Shown: piece after piece, positions 1 to 7,128 of the stretch
How the letters are laid out: every line of letters begins with the position of its first letter
Position numbering within the stretch: the first letter of the stretch is position 1
NCBI GenBank assembly: GCA_964577195.1
Contig: CAZNYF010000103.1
Coordinates: 1-10,289, forward strand
DNA from: HyVt-560 sp964577195
GTDB taxonomy: Bacteria; Pseudomonadota; Gammaproteobacteria; UWMA-0217
DNA: 10,289 nucleotides
Direction: 5' to 3'
The notes under the pieces: model-generated
Database searches by the model: none
What the model saw: the letters and a program-made list of their open reading frames with translations, nothing else
Told to the model about the DNA's origin: nothing
Program-made: the position numbers and the translations under genes

Positions 1-28
1 GTTAAACCTAGAAAAATCAGTTGGATTA

Positions 29-1327
29 ATGAAGCTCTCTTACGCCGCAATTTTTTTGGCACTCCTGATCAACACCAGTCATGTGATGGCTGGAGAGGGG
101 CAGTTTTATTTTGGGGCTGGCGGTGGTCAGTCCACAATCAAGCCAGCTACACGGAGTGTCGATATTACAACCGGTTTTCGGATAGAAGATGATAGTGATG
201 GCTTGATTAAACTATTTGCGGGTTATGATTTTACCGATTACTGGTCTATCGAAGGATTCTATGCGAATTATGGAACTGCCGAGCTATCGGGGCCTTCTGA
301 TTTTAATCAGGGCAGTGGTACAGCCGGATTAGGTAACAATTTTCTGGGAAATTCGGAAACTATTTTCGGCACTGTTGATTACACCATTTTAGGTGGTCAT
401 GCGCTGCTTCAGTTCCCTAATAACAATGCCGGTTTGTCCGCGCTGCTTAAAATTGGCGTGTCACAAGTTCTAGCTGATAGCAGCGCAAACTTGCCGTTTG
501 CCCAGGCCGATGAGACTAAATTCACCACTGGGTTTGGATTTGAGTATTCGCTCAAAAATGGTGTTGCAGTGCGTGCCGAATACGAATATCAGGATGAAAA
601 TATACAGGGCGTTTCGATTAGCGCGTTAAAACGATTTGGCAAGCGCAAGGTTAAAACTGTTCCAGCTCCCAAGCAACCCGCTGTGGCGAAAACAAAACCA
701 CAGCAAAAGCCTAAAGTACCAACCAAAGCGAAGCCTCCTGTTGCAAAGCCAACTCAACCGGCAGCGCCGCCCAAGGTAGTCGCGCCACAACGGGGCCTTT
801 CTCTAGCGCCATCGACAGATTCAGATGGTGATGGCGTGATTGATCAGCTTGATCGCTGTGTTGGTACACGACGTGGGACTCGGGTCACAGCCACCGGCTG
901 TCCGGTGTTGGTAACGCAGCCCATCAATCAACCTGTCCAGCCAATTCAATCGATCGATACCTATACCTATGAGCCGGTACAATCTGGTGGCCGTACAAGA
1001 ATCCTTGAGGGTGTGAGTTTTGGATCTGGTTCCGCGACTTTGACCTCAGAATCAAAGCTGATTCTGGATGGCATTACTGCCGATTTAATCCAGCGGCCAG
1101 GTGTTTCAATTGCCGTCGTCGGTCATACCGATAGTCTGGGTAATGCGGCTAAGAATAAGCATTTGTCAGAACGCCGCGCCGAAGCAGTTGCCAACTACAT
1201 TGCCAGCAGAGGCTTTGATCCTCAGCGATTACGCTTTGGTGGCAAGGGTGAAGAAATGCCACTGATGCTTAACACCACTGCACAAGGGCGAGCGGTTAAT
1301 CGACGTGTCGAGTTGATCGAAGAGTGA
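29..1327 (+). CDS. OmpA-family outer-membrane protein with a TSP3-like segment
   Basis: This 432-residue protein is probably an outer-membrane barrel that also grips peptidoglycan. It begins with a Sec signal peptide, likely cut after residue 21 (HVMA, then GEGQ). Residues about 22-205 are rich in alternating aromatic and glycine strands, like an OmpA-type beta barrel. A Lys/Pro/Ala-rich linker (about 206-256) would cross the periplasm. An Asp-rich calcium-binding TSP3-like segment (DSDGDG at 264-269, with a Cys pair downstream) precedes the OmpA_C domain at about 320-430. That domain has GHTD (365-368) and LSERRAEA (379-386); D368 and R383 have the 15-residue spacing of the diaminopimelate-binding Asp and Arg in this family. 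The chosen ATG matches the signal peptide, though only a weak GGA precedes it. The gene stands alone and ends at a strong hairpin. The domain calls are secure. The physiological role (porin, envelope stability or adhesion) is not readable. Confidence 0.93.
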   Translation: MKLSYAAIFLALLINTSHVMAGEGQFYFGAGGGQSTIKPATRSVDITTGFRIEDDSDGLIKLFAGYDFTDYWSIEGFYANYGTAELSGPSDFNQGSGTAGLGNNFLGNSETIFGTVDYTILGGHALLQFPNNNAGLSALLKIGVSQVLADSSANLPFAQADETKFTTGFGFEYSLKNGVAVRAEYEYQDENIQGVSISALKRFGKRKVKTVPAPKQPAVAKTKPQQKPKVPTKAKPPVAKPTQPAAPPKVVAPQRGLSLAPSTDSDGDGVIDQLDRCVGTRRGTRVTATGCPVLVTQPINQPVQPIQSIDTYTYEPVQSGGRTRILEGVSFGSGSATLTSESKLILDGITADLIQRPGVSIAVVGHTDSLGNAAKNKHLSERRAEAVANYIASRGFDPQRLRFGGKGEEMPLMLNTTAQGRAVNRRVELIEE

Positions 1328-1344
1328 ACACAAATATTAGATAA

Positions 1345-1372
1345 AAAAAGGGGCGCTAATGCGCCCCTTTTT
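1345..1372. terminator. Bidirectional intrinsic terminator between ompA-like gene and amtB
   Basis: A 12-bp perfect stem (AAAAAGGGGCGC, loop TAAT, GCGCCCCTTTTT) sits 17 bp after the OmpA-like stop codon and 24 bp after the amtB stop on the other strand. The G/C core is flanked by A and T tracts, so either strand gives a GC stem followed by a U run. It should stop both converging transcripts. Confidence 0.93.
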
Positions 1373-1396
1373 AGTTCTTTCTTGTTGAGAAAGTGA

Positions 1397-2665
1397 CTAC
1401 TTATTCACAAACTCGGGATAGGCTTCCATACCGCATTCTCCGATATCGACGCCTTCGTACTCTTCCTCTTCAGAGATACGAATACCCATGACCAGTTTCA
1501 ATATCAACCAGACGATGAATGACGTCACAAATACCCAGCTGAAGATCACAACAAGTCCATAGAGCTGTGCACCGAAGGTTGCATCCGGGTTAGTCAAAGG
1601 CACTGCGAGCAGACCCCACATACCGACAACACCGTGAACAGAAATCGCGCCAACAGGGTCGTCAAGACGCAGCTTGTCGAGTGTCACGATTGAGAACACA
1701 ACCAAAATACCACCGACAGCACCGATTAAGGTAGCAATCCCAGGTGCTGGCGTTAGAGGTTCTGCAGTAATGGCAACCAGGCCAGCAAGCGCACCGTTTA
1801 ATGCCATGGTCAAGTCAGCTTTGCCAAACATCAGTCTTGCCGTCAGCAGCGCTGCAATAACACCACCGGCAGCAGCCATATTGGTATTTACAAAAACCAG
1901 TGCAACTGCATTTGCTTCACCAACATCCGAGATTTTCAGCTCAGAACCGCCGTTAAAACCAAACCAGCCGAGCCACAGGATAAAAGTACCCAGTGTCGCT
2001 AATGGTAAGTTTGCACCAGGAATCGCATTGACCTTTCCATTCGCACCGTATTTGCCTTTTCTTGCACCCAGCAAAATGACACCGGCAAGCGCAGCTGTCG
2101 CGCCTGCAAGGTGAACAATACCAGAACCAGCAAAGTCATTAAAACCAGCAGCATCAAGAAAACCACCGCCCCATTTCCAGTAACCTTCAATCGGATAGAT
2201 AAAACCTGTAAAGACAACTGCAAAAAGCAGGAATGCCCACAACTTCATACGTTCAGCAACGGCACCTGAAACGACTGACATTGCTGTTGCAACAAATACT
2301 ACCTGAAAGAAGAAGTCAGAGAGATTAGAGTAGTAAATATCTCCACCGCTGGCGAGTACTGCCGCAGCCTCATTATCAACATTACCGAGAATGCCGCCCA
2401 AAATTGGCATCCAGCCACCTTCACCAGAACCTGGGTACATAATTGCGTAGCCCACCAGCATATACATAATGCAGGCAACCGCAAACAGTGAGATGTTCTT
2501 GGTCAGAATCTCAACAGTACTTTTGGAGCGTACCAGCCCTGCTTCAAGCATGGAAAAACCAGCGGCCATCCACATGACCAGCGCGCCGGACATAAGGAAA
2601 TAAAAGGTATCAAGCGCATAGGCCAGCTCAGTGACGCTATTTGCTACAGTAGTAATTTCTTCCAT
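1397..2665 (-). CDS. amtB: Ammonium channel AmtB
   Basis: AmtB carries ammonium across the inner membrane and is blocked by GlnK when nitrogen is plentiful. The 422-residue product has about eleven hydrophobic segments and the family hallmarks: AGFSMLEAGLVRSKS in the first helix region, a Phe cluster at 118-120 (the gate), GWFGFNGGS at 233-241, Asp177 exactly eight residues before pore His185, and the second pore His344 in SVHGVVGMWG. The acidic C-terminal tail (from about 398), ending EAYPEF, is the type that helps couple the channel to PII. There is no clear cleavable signal peptide like that of E. coli AmtB. The ATG is only 2 bp after the glnK stop, and an AGGAGG lies inside the end of glnK (2676-2681), so the two are co-transcribed and probably translationally linked. 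The transcript ends at the hairpin at 1345-1372. Confidence 0.97.
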   Translation of the reverse strand: MEEITTVANSVTELAYALDTFYFLMSGALVMWMAAGFSMLEAGLVRSKSTVEILTKNISLFAVACIMYMLVGYAIMYPGSGEGGWMPILGGILGNVDNEAAAVLASGGDIYYSNLSDFFFQVVFVATAMSVVSGAVAERMKLWAFLLFAVVFTGFIYPIEGYWKWGGGFLDAAGFNDFAGSGIVHLAGATAALAGVILLGARKGKYGANGKVNAIPGANLPLATLGTFILWLGWFGFNGGSELKISDVGEANAVALVFVNTNMAAAGGVIAALLTARLMFGKADLTMALNGALAGLVAITAEPLTPAPGIATLIGAVGGILVVFSIVTLDKLRLDDPVGAISVHGVVGMWGLLAVPLTNPDATFGAQLYGLVVIFSWVFVTSFIVWLILKLVMGIRISEEEEYEGVDIGECGMEAYPEFVNK

Positions 2666-2667
2666 TT

Positions 2668-3006
2668 TTACAAGGCCTCCTGACCAGTCTCACCCGTACG
2701 GATACGGATCGTCTGTTCAATGCTGGAAACAAAAATTTTGCCATCACCAATTTTGCCGGTGTTGGCAGCTTTACTAATGGCTTCAATGGCTTGATCAACA
2801 AGATCAGTCTTGAGTGCGATTTCCAGTTTCACTTTTGGTAGGAAATCAACCACGTATTCCGCGCCACGATAGAGCTCGGTGTGACCTTTTTGGCGGCCAA
2901 AGCCTTTAACTTCGGTTGCAGTGATGCCCTGAACACCAATCTCGGATAAGGCCTGTCGGACCTCATCGAGCTTGAAGGGCTTGATAATTGCGGTAATTAG
3001 TTTCAT
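2668..3006 (-). CDS. glnK: Nitrogen regulatory protein PII, GlnK
   Basis: GlnK is the trimeric PII signal protein that reads 2-oxoglutarate, ATP/ADP and glutamine status and docks on AmtB. Its 112 residues equal the usual PII length. The T-loop motif YRGAEYVVDF is present, with Tyr51 as the expected uridylylation site, and the C-terminal signature TGKIGDGKIFV binds nucleotide. Gln39 and Lys90-region residues typical of the 2-oxoglutarate site are in place. I choose GlnK over GlnB because the gene directly precedes amtB with a 2-bp gap, the classic GlnK-AmtB pairing. GGAG at 3013-3016 is 6 bp before the ATG. The 92-bp gap to the upstream porin gene holds a five-copy heptamer repeat and no clear promoter, so transcription probably comes from the sigma-54 promoter at 3811-3826. 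Confidence 0.96.
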   Translation of the reverse strand: MKLITAIIKPFKLDEVRQALSEIGVQGITATEVKGFGRQKGHTELYRGAEYVVDFLPKVKLEIALKTDLVDQAIEAISKAANTGKIGDGKIFVSSIEQTIRIRTGETGQEAL

Positions 3007-3053
3007 TTAATTCTCCAATTTAATGTTTCTCCCGAAGGTGAAACGGGTGGTTT

Positions 3054-3088
3054 ATTGGGTATTGGGTATTGGGTATTGGGTATTGGGT
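3054..3088. repeat. Five-copy heptanucleotide tandem repeat (ATTGGGT)
   Basis: Five uninterrupted, identical copies of ATTGGGT run head to tail (ACCCAAT on the coding strand of the operon). They lie 10 bp after the porin stop codon and 47 bp before the glnK ATG. Being non-coding, copy changes would not break a frame but would alter the leader ahead of glnK. It is a simple-sequence repeat of the kind prone to slipped-strand copy change; any regulatory effect is inference. Confidence 0.97.
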
Positions 3089-3098
3089 TTCAACTAGA

Positions 3099-3743
3099 CT
3101 AAAAGGATTTTGACCATGAAACAGATACACGGGGATCATCATCGGTTGTGTCGTTAGCATCTATAGCTAAGCCAAAATCACCTTTTGAAAATGATGCGCC
3201 ATAGTGGATGAAATCGCCATCAGCACCCTGATCATAGCTACCCACTGCCAGACCTAAACCCCAGTCATCATTTAAAGCGAAATCGTAGCCTGCATTGATG
3301 TACACGTAGTCTTCATCTGTGAAATCGGCATCTACCTGAAACGCCACACCAAAAGAAAGATCGCCAATGCTGCCGTTGGCATAAACTTCAGAAAAGTTGG
3401 AGTCATCCAGTGAGGGGTAAGCATAAAGGATATAGCCTACATCGTAGCCAAAGCCGCTCACTTCGCCACCGTAGCCGCCGTAAAAATCTAGCTCATAGCC
3501 TGCATCAGAAGCATCTGTACCAAAATCCACATTGGATGCCCAGGTGCCAGCGTATAATCCAGATTCACCCGAGAAATCGATGCCTCCAGAGATGGCTGCC
3601 TGATCCTGTGTTTGTGTTATACCGCGCCAAATGTAGTTACTCGCTACACCGATATTGGCTTCAACGCCAGCGTGGACATTAGTGGTCGCCAGGATAATTC
3701 CGGCGGTGAGTATTGAAAGAGAAGTTTTCAGTTTCATGTTCAT
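3099..3743 (-). CDS. TorF/Gcw_chp-family putative outer-membrane porin
   Basis: This 214-residue protein matches what I know of the Gcw_chp (TIGR02001, 'TorF family putative porin') proteins: a signal peptide likely cut after residue 25 (NVHA), then a first strand containing SNYIWRGITQTQD, then GLYAGTWASNVDFG. It continues with alternating Gly/aromatic strands and ends in Phe (VSWSKSF), the usual barrel-insertion signal. It should be a small outer-membrane beta barrel. The substrate is not established for the family. It is the first gene of an operon with glnK and amtB, behind a sigma-54 promoter, so a role in taking up a nitrogen compound under nitrogen limitation is a fair inference. AGGA at 3751-3754 lies 7 bp before the chosen ATG; a second ATG two codons in (MNM) is less well spaced. 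Confidence 0.9.
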   Translation of the reverse strand: MNMKLKTSLSILTAGIILATTNVHAGVEANIGVASNYIWRGITQTQDQAAISGGIDFSGESGLYAGTWASNVDFGTDASDAGYELDFYGGYGGEVSGFGYDVGYILYAYPSLDDSNFSEVYANGSIGDLSFGVAFQVDADFTDEDYVYINAGYDFALNDDWGLGLAVGSYDQGADGDFIHYGASFSKGDFGLAIDANDTTDDDPRVSVSWSKSF

Positions 3744-3810
3744 TGGTTATTCCTGTGTTTGTTAAACGGTTTATGAAAAGATGTTAAATAAATGTAAATT
3801 AATTGACAGA

Positions 3811-3826
3811 TGCAATTTGCGTGCCA
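3811..3826 (-). promoter_or_regulatory. Sigma-54 (RpoN) -24/-12 promoter of the porin-glnK-amtB operon
   Basis: Read on the minus strand the 16 bases are TGGCACGCAAATTGCA. This has the GG-N10-GC core and agrees with the TGGCAC-N5-TTGCA consensus at every fixed position. The predicted start is near 3800, giving a leader of about 57 nt before the porin ATG. No competing sigma-70 promoter is evident between it and the gene. Confidence 0.92.
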
Positions 3827-3979
3827 GTTTCGTCTAAGAAGCTTGTCAATTGTTCCAGAACTGCTAAAGCTCAGTGAATGCGCGTCTTTTCATTGTTTTT
3901 GGGAGCTTTGTCTCAGTTTGTGAAGAAACAGAAACCTTTGAATTCTACATCGACGCACTTTCTCTGAAATCGGTAAATA

Positions 3980-3996
3980 TGCACAGTTTTGGTGCA
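3980..3996. promoter_or_regulatory. NtrC (GlnG) binding site, strong
   Basis: TGCACAGTTTTGGTGCA is a 17-bp palindrome fitting the NtrC enhancer pattern TGCACC-N5-GGTGCA, with only one half-site base off. Its centre is about 188 bp upstream of the start predicted from the sigma-54 promoter. Together with that promoter and the glnK-amtB genes, NtrC control is the natural reading. Confidence 0.88.
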
Positions 3997-4009
3997 TGGA
4001 ACTATAAAT

Positions 4010-4026
4010 CGCACCATATTTGAGCG
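4010..4026. promoter_or_regulatory. Possible second, weaker NtrC site
   Basis: The left half GCACC is perfect. The right half TGAGC matches GGTGC at three of five bases. The centre is 30 bp, about three helical turns, from the centre of the strong site, so two NtrC dimers could sit on the same face of the DNA, as in known paired enhancers. The site alone would not be convincing. Confidence 0.45.
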
Positions 4027-4057
4027 CAGGTCTATCGCATTCAACTGCGTTTTTTAG

Positions 4058-4063
4058 GATAAT
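4058..4063 (+). promoter_or_regulatory. Possible -10 element for ubiK
   Basis: GATAAT resembles a sigma-70 -10 box and would start transcription about 20 nt before the ubiK ATG at 4091. The matching -35 position (TCGCAT) is poor, so this is a tentative call. It would place the weak NtrC site just upstream of the ubiK promoter. Confidence 0.3.
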
Positions 4064-4090
4064 GACTGCACACACAGATTGAGCAATACA

Positions 4091-4327
4091 ATGATTGATA
4101 CCAAGAACCTGGACGACTTCGCGAAACGACTGACTGCTTTAATGCCAGAATCTCTGGGACGTTTTCAGGAAGACATCGAAAAAAATCTAAAATCCGGTTT
4201 GAAAGGTGTTTTACAAAAAATGGATCTAGTAACTCGCGAGGAATACGAAGTTCAGACCGCGCTACTACAACGCAGTCAGGCTCGCCTGACAGAGTTAGAA
4301 GAGAGAATCAGCTCGCTGGAAAAATAA
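4091..4327 (+). CDS. ubiK: Ubiquinone biosynthesis accessory factor UbiK
   Basis: UbiK (formerly YqiC, BMFP family) is a small helical factor that works with UbiJ in the soluble ubiquinone-making complex and is needed for efficient aerobic Q8 synthesis. The 78-residue product shows the family plan: an amphipathic N-terminal helix (IDTKNLDDFAKRLTALMP), a central helix with MDLVTREEYEVQTALLQRS, and a C-terminal coiled coil of Leu/Glu heptads ending RISSLEK. I start at the ATG at 4091 because it gives the usual MID start; an in-frame TTG at 4079 would add four residues not normal for the family. The Shine-Dalgarno signal is weak at either start. It lies 90 bp upstream of the comM-like gene on the same strand and diverges from the nitrogen operon. 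Confidence 0.93.
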   Translation: MIDTKNLDDFAKRLTALMPESLGRFQEDIEKNLKSGLKGVLQKMDLVTREEYEVQTALLQRSQARLTELEERISSLEK

Positions 4328-4417
4328 ACACGGTTTCTGAAGTACCTTGACGGCGTTCCTCTGAAGATGTCGACGCGCGTTCCATAATGCATTGGTTTTT
4401 AATGACTAATCTAAACC

Positions 4418-5941
4418 ATGCCACTTGCTGTTGTTCATAGCCGCGCCATCGTAGGAATTGATGCACTGCCTGTGCAGGTCGAAGTGAATATTGCAGGCGG
4501 TCTGCCTTGTATCTCGATTGTTGGAATGCCAGAGACAGCGGTAAAAGAAAGCAAGGATCGGGTGCGCGCTGCGATTCAGAATTCCCGCTTCAAGTTTCCT
4601 GATGGACGTATCACCATCAACCTCGCACCTGCCGATCTGCCTAAAGAAGGCGGGCGTTTTGATCTCCCTATTGCTCTGGGTATCCTCGCCGCCTCCGGGC
4701 AATTGCAATCCCGCAATCTCACTGCATATGAATTTCTTGGTGAGCTATCTTTAGCAGGGGAGCTGCGACCAATCAGAGGTTCACTGCCCTCGGCATTGGC
4801 CGCAAGGTCTGCGCAAAAAGGTTTGATTCTGCCACGAGAAAATGCGGATGAAGCGGCACTTGTTAGCGGATTACAAATACTGCCAGCGGCGCATTTGCTG
4901 GATGTTTGTCAGCATTTAGAGACTGGGCATAGCCTCACTGAACATGCTGGCGAGGCGATTCCGGAGTTTCCTCAATATCCTTACGATCTCGCCGATGTAC
5001 GTGGTCAGCAGCATGCGCGGAGGGCACTGGAAGTTGCTGCGGCTGGAAGGCACCATCTATTGATGGTCGGGCCGCCAGGTACGGGTAAAACCATGCTGGC
5101 GACTCGTTTGGCGACTATTCTTCCGCCGATGAGTGAAACCGAGGCGTTGGAATCAGCGGCGATTATTTCGGTCAGCCAGAATGGTTTTAATCTTAAACAA
5201 TGGCGCTTGCGGCCAGTCCGGCATCCTCACCACACAGCATCTGGCGTTGCGCTGGTCGGCGGCGGTTCAAATCCTCAGCCGGGTGAGATTTCATTAGCGC
5301 ACCACGGAATTTTGTTTCTCGATGAACTGACCGAGTTTGATCGACGTGTGCTCGACGTACTGCGAGAACCTTTGGAGACGGGTGAAATCACGATCTCACG
5401 CGCCGCTCGCCAGGCGGACTTTCCGGCACGTTTTCAGATGATCAGTGCGATGAACCCTTGTCCGCAGGGTTACGATTGTGATTTAGGTTCAAACTGCCAG
5501 TGCTCTCCAGAGCAGCAACGGCGGCACCGTAATCGAATTTCTGCACCATTACTAGATCGAATCGATATTCAGATTGAAGTTCCCAAGCTACCCAAAGAAA
5601 TGCTCCGTGGCGACGCGCCAGCCTCTGAATCCAGTGAAACAGTGCGCCAGCGAGTCAATGAGGCTTATCAGCGTCAGCAAACACGTAGCGGCAAAACCAA
5701 TGGTGAAATGAACAATCGAGAAGTGGAGCAAACCTGTCGGCTGGATAAAACCTCTCAGGATTTGCTCGATAAAGCAATGGATCGGTTCAGGTTGTCAGCG
5801 CGTGCGTACCATCGAATTTTAAAGGTGTCACGAACCATTGCTGATCTGGAAGACAAAGCCAGTATTGAAATTTCACACATTACCGAGGCACTCAGCTATC
5901 GGGCGATGGATCGTTGGATAGCACGTGAATCACAGGGTTAG
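4418..5941 (+). CDS. comM: YifB/ComM-family Mg-chelatase-like AAA+ ATPase
   Basis: ComM is a hexameric helicase that promotes branch migration when single-stranded DNA is integrated during natural transformation; many non-competent bacteria also carry it. At 507 residues it is full length. The N-terminal domain (about 1-170) has the HSRAIVGIDA start and the S5-like fold (ChlI type). The AAA+ core follows: Walker A GPPGTGKT (218-225), the RPVRHPHHT loop, GGGSNPQPGEISLAHHG, Walker B ILFLDE (D302, E303), and SAPLLDRIDIQIEVP after the insert. The C-terminal Mg_chelatase_C region (about 410-505) includes LSARAYHRILKVSRTIADLE. The Cys cluster after MNPCP is altered (Q350 in place of the second Cys found in many homologues, with an added C354). 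The ATG choice agrees with the family; no strong Shine-Dalgarno is visible. Confidence 0.95.
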   Translation: MPLAVVHSRAIVGIDALPVQVEVNIAGGLPCISIVGMPETAVKESKDRVRAAIQNSRFKFPDGRITINLAPADLPKEGGRFDLPIALGILAASGQLQSRNLTAYEFLGELSLAGELRPIRGSLPSALAARSAQKGLILPRENADEAALVSGLQILPAAHLLDVCQHLETGHSLTEHAGEAIPEFPQYPYDLADVRGQQHARRALEVAAAGRHHLLMVGPPGTGKTMLATRLATILPPMSETEALESAAIISVSQNGFNLKQWRLRPVRHPHHTASGVALVGGGSNPQPGEISLAHHGILFLDELTEFDRRVLDVLREPLETGEITISRAARQADFPARFQMISAMNPCPQGYDCDLGSNCQCSPEQQRRHRNRISAPLLDRIDIQIEVPKLPKEMLRGDAPASESSETVRQRVNEAYQRQQTRSGKTNGEMNNREVEQTCRLDKTSQDLLDKAMDRFRLSARAYHRILKVSRTIADLEDKASIEISHITEALSYRAMDRWIARESQG

Positions 5942-6035
5942 CACTTCTAGTGCAGTGATCGCTAAGTTCACCTAACATCTGCGGATCTCGTAGAGCCACT
6001 ATGCCTGCGCGTGTTCGCCTTGCTCTCGGAAACCA

Positions 6036-6734
6036 CTAGTTAACCGGTAAGCTGGCGCGTAAAGTATCTCGATTGATCCACCATTTATCCATTACGATGA
6101 TGTCGAGCACTCGACCCATGCGCGGTAGAAAAACCTTCGGGTCGTTAATTTCCAGACGATTCATCCAGGCATCGAGCCCTTCCTGACTCTTGATATCGCT
6201 GTGACGCTCGGCGACGCGCGCGATCATATTTCGCGTTAAAAAACTCAGTCCTTCGTAGTCTTCATCGCTGGCACGGATGCCGGCGATGTAGTGTGCGGTA
6301 GTCGCTGCGACTGCAGCACCGTCGGAGTGCTCTGGGGTTTCATCAACAAAATAGTTGAGCAGTGTGACGGAGGTCTGTGGATCTATCGGGTAGGTAATCG
6401 CCAGCCAAATGCCATGTGCCAGTGCAATATCGTTTGAGGGTTCGTTAGTTTGGTAGAGAACTTCGCAGGCTTCTACTGCGTTTTGCCAGCTTTCTTCAGC
6501 GATAAAAATATCGAAAGAATTTCGTGCTATTTCCCAGGCATTAGCGGTTTCCCCAAGCCCGATTTTTGCTTCTGCCATATCAAGATTAATTTTAGCCCGC
6601 TCGATATTGGATGCGTCAGTTGGGAGAATTTTGAGTTTCTCTATGGCAAGTCCAAGTTGACGCTGGAACTCATCTTTGGTTTCAGAGGTTGCCGAATCAA
6701 CGACAATAGGCCCTTGGTTTTTGTTTTCAGACAT
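6036..6734 (-). CDS. Conserved protein of unknown function, soluble and helical
   Basis: I do not recognise a named family for this 232-residue protein. There is no signal peptide and no membrane segment. The sequence is acidic and mostly helical. Residues about 20-140 look like TPR-type helical pairs (IERAKINLDMAEAKIGLGETANAWEIARNSFD, then WQNAVEACEVLYQTN). The C-terminal third is denser in Arg and aromatic residues (FLTRNMIARVAERH, DAWMNRLEI, MDKWWINRDTLRASLP) and is probably the most conserved part. It is a single gene, divergent from the 81-residue gene with 131 bp between them, and convergent with the comM-like gene across a 94-bp gap. No clear Shine-Dalgarno precedes the ATG, but no other start fits better. 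A scaffold or protein-binding role would suit the TPR-like part; this is inference. Confidence 0.82.
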   Translation of the reverse strand: MSENKNQGPIVVDSATSETKDEFQRQLGLAIEKLKILPTDASNIERAKINLDMAEAKIGLGETANAWEIARNSFDIFIAEESWQNAVEACEVLYQTNEPSNDIALAHGIWLAITYPIDPQTSVTLLNYFVDETPEHSDGAAVAATTAHYIAGIRASDEDYEGLSFLTRNMIARVAERHSDIKSQEGLDAWMNRLEINDPKVFLPRMGRVLDIIVMDKWWINRDTLRASLPVN

Positions 6735-6865
6735 AGGAATAGTGTTATTTAAAGTAGCGGGTAGTGTAGGGAACGATGCAACAAAATGAGAATAACATTA
6801 GAACTCTCAGGGAAAGGCGGTTAGCGTGATAAAATCAGCCCACATTTTAATTTTGAGAAAAATAC

Positions 6866-7111
6866 ATGCCTTATTTAGTTTATAAAGTAGTACCTGGGCC
6901 AGCCAACCTGGTGAAGAATCTTGAAAAGCTCGACGACTTTGAGAAGTTTAAGCAAGCCAAGGTTTTTGCGAAAGAGTATCGAGTGGAACATAACATCACG
7001 CCGGAGGATGACGTTGATGTGAAAATAATCTTCGCTGAAAATGAATTGGATGCTGAGGAAAAGCTGCTCGAAAAACGCGCCAAACCTATTTTGATGGAAT
7101 GGGAAAAGTAG
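6866..7111 (+). CDS. Small conserved acidic protein, function unknown
   Basis: This 81-residue cytosolic protein starts with a beta-like stretch (MPYLVYKVVPGP), then an amphipathic helix rich in Lys/Glu (LEKLDDFEKFKQAKVFAKEYRVE), a short acidic turn (PEDDVD), a strand with VKIIFAENELDAEEKLLEKR, and ends ILMEWEK. The order beta-helix-beta-helix suggests a compact alpha/beta fold. I know no function for it. GAGA lies about 10 bp before the ATG. The next gene starts 17 bp after its stop codon on the same strand, so the two form a likely operon. A GATAAAAT stretch near 6828-6835 could be its -10 region, without a good -35. Confidence 0.85.
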   Translation: MPYLVYKVVPGPANLVKNLEKLDDFEKFKQAKVFAKEYRVEHNITPEDDVDVKIIFAENELDAEEKLLEKRAKPILMEWEK

Positions 7112-7128
7112 GCGGAGAATAACAGTCT

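Larger units (their letters stand above)
3744..4090. other. Divergent control region between the nitrogen operon and ubiK
   Basis: This 347-bp gap holds no convincing gene. A 61-codon open frame on the minus strand (3890-4075) runs across the binding sites and lacks protein-like character. The region contains a sigma-54 promoter, one strong and one weaker NtrC-type palindrome, and a possible -10 element for ubiK near 4058-4063. The spacing of about 190 bp between the strong palindrome and the predicted start is typical for an enhancer working by DNA looping. I saw no clear IHF site. Confidence 0.85.

Noticed and set aside
1674..2114. 146-codon open frame on the plus strand inside amtB
   Set aside because: It lies wholly antisense to amtB, whose motifs are all intact, and its translation is low in structure and Ser/Pro/Ala-biased.
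3020..3048. Possible attenuator hairpin (CCCG...CGGG) before glnK
   Set aside because: The stem is 4 bp with a 9-nt loop and could occur by chance.
3054..3088. Heptamer array as a CRISPR or plasmid-type iteron set
   Set aside because: There are no spacers, units are only 7 bp, and no replication or Cas gene is near.
3803..3808. TTGACA resembling a plus-strand sigma-70 -35 box
   Set aside because: No acceptable -10 element follows at 16-18 bp, and ubiK starts nearly 300 bp away.
3890..4075. 61-codon minus-strand frame in the control region
   Set aside because: It overlaps the NtrC-type palindromes, has no ribosome site, and its translation shows no domain or membrane character.
5941..5953. 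Hairpin GCACT-TCT-AGTGC after the comM-like gene
   Set aside because: The stem is only 5 bp with no T run after it, so it is not supported as a terminator.
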